DNA of 64,000 nt, from positions 62,001 through 126,000 of the forward strand of contig CACKZV010000002.1 in the NCBI GenBank assembly GCA_902604795.1, written 5' to 3'. This DNA comes from an uncultured Pelagibacteraceae bacterium (lineage in GTDB: Bacteria; Pseudomonadota; Alphaproteobacteria; Pelagibacterales; Pelagibacteraceae). The position numbers and the translations under genes were made by a program. Below are positions 63,951-64,000 of this stretch, in pieces (the first letter of the stretch is position 1; the number at the start of each line of letters is the position of its first letter). Under the pieces are notes generated by a model. It saw only the letters and a program-made list of their open reading frames with translations. It did not search any database and was not told where the DNA came from.

Positions 63951-64000
63951 ATATTAATAATATTTACTATGTTGATTAATTTCAACCTGCAATTTACATT

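Noticed and set aside
1..64000. CRISPR arrays, prophage, insertion sequences, rRNA, known riboswitches
   Set aside because: No direct repeats with spacers, integrase or transposase genes, rRNA sequence or riboswitch consensus recognisable by eye were seen on either strand.

Overview
The window is chromosomal DNA from a member of the SAR11 clade (Pelagibacterales, Alphaproteobacteria), close to Candidatus Pelagibacter. This rests on very AT-rich sequence (roughly 30% GC by eye), almost no intergenic space, many 1-10 bp gene overlaps, convergent genes that abut or overlap, and alphaproteobacterial gene orders: hisB-hisH-hisA-hisF-hisE beside hslVU, Smr and Tim44; tsaD-EVE-acs; heparinase II/III-purH; ccmCDEFGH. 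No CRISPR array, prophage, insertion sequence or rRNA was seen. One tRNA (Gly, GCC) is present.

Layout. 1-2542 (minus): a truncated secreted protein, an alpha/beta hydrolase and an MFS transporter. 2572-6683 (plus): a three-gene operon of a gamma-glutamyltransferase-like amidase, an acyl-CoA synthetase of the oxalate-CoA ligase (AAE3/Pcs60) type and a PanE/ApbA-family reductase. It can be read as a route oxamate > oxalate > oxalyl-CoA > glyoxylate. 6684-17616 (minus): a 2-oxoacid/2-hydroxyacid locus with a TakP-like TRAP transporter (binding protein, terminator hairpin, DctQ, very long DctM), two tandem FMN 2-hydroxyacid dehydrogenases, a GlcD/LDHD-like FAD dehydrogenase, a D-2-hydroxyacid dehydrogenase and an aminotransferase. 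17626-22260 (minus): a PagL-like lipid A deacylase and the cytochrome c maturation genes ccmCDEFGH, on the same strand as the hydroxyacid genes.

22443-33718: housekeeping genes (hspQ, yciB, DUF2794, a Bax-inhibitor-1 family protein, an aldo/keto reductase, an IalB-like protein, argG, folD, yggT, mscS, hemD, hemC), plus an odd photolyase-like protein in which the alpha/beta domain seems to follow the FAD domain. 33773-40593: tsaD, a 38-codon basic ORF, an EVE protein, acetyl-CoA synthetase, and a two-component sodium/solute symporter (DUF4212 + large subunit) carrying an EF-hand-like loop. 40636-44808: rpe, heparinase II/III, purH, PCD. 44808-48812: an accessory patch beside tRNA-Gly with two sulfotransferases, two paralogous TPR modules and a 2OG-Fe(II) oxygenase.

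48839-53771: a LON-domain protein, a divergent UbiH-like hydroxylase, ftsK, lolA, and a GNAT. 53768-60960 (minus): a compact operon hisB-hisH-fkbM-hisA-hisF-hisE-mcl-mtkA-mtkB-HIT-GNAT. The sucC/sucD-like pair carries signatures of malate-CoA ligase, so with the malyl-CoA lyase it links malate to glyoxylate plus acetyl-CoA. 61052-63950: hslV, hslU, Smr and Tim44-domain proteins.

Taken together, the window is rich in two-carbon and 2-oxo/2-hydroxyacid metabolism (glyoxylate, glycolate/lactate, acetate, malyl-CoA, possibly oxalate). The assignments come from reading motifs and context; no database search was run.
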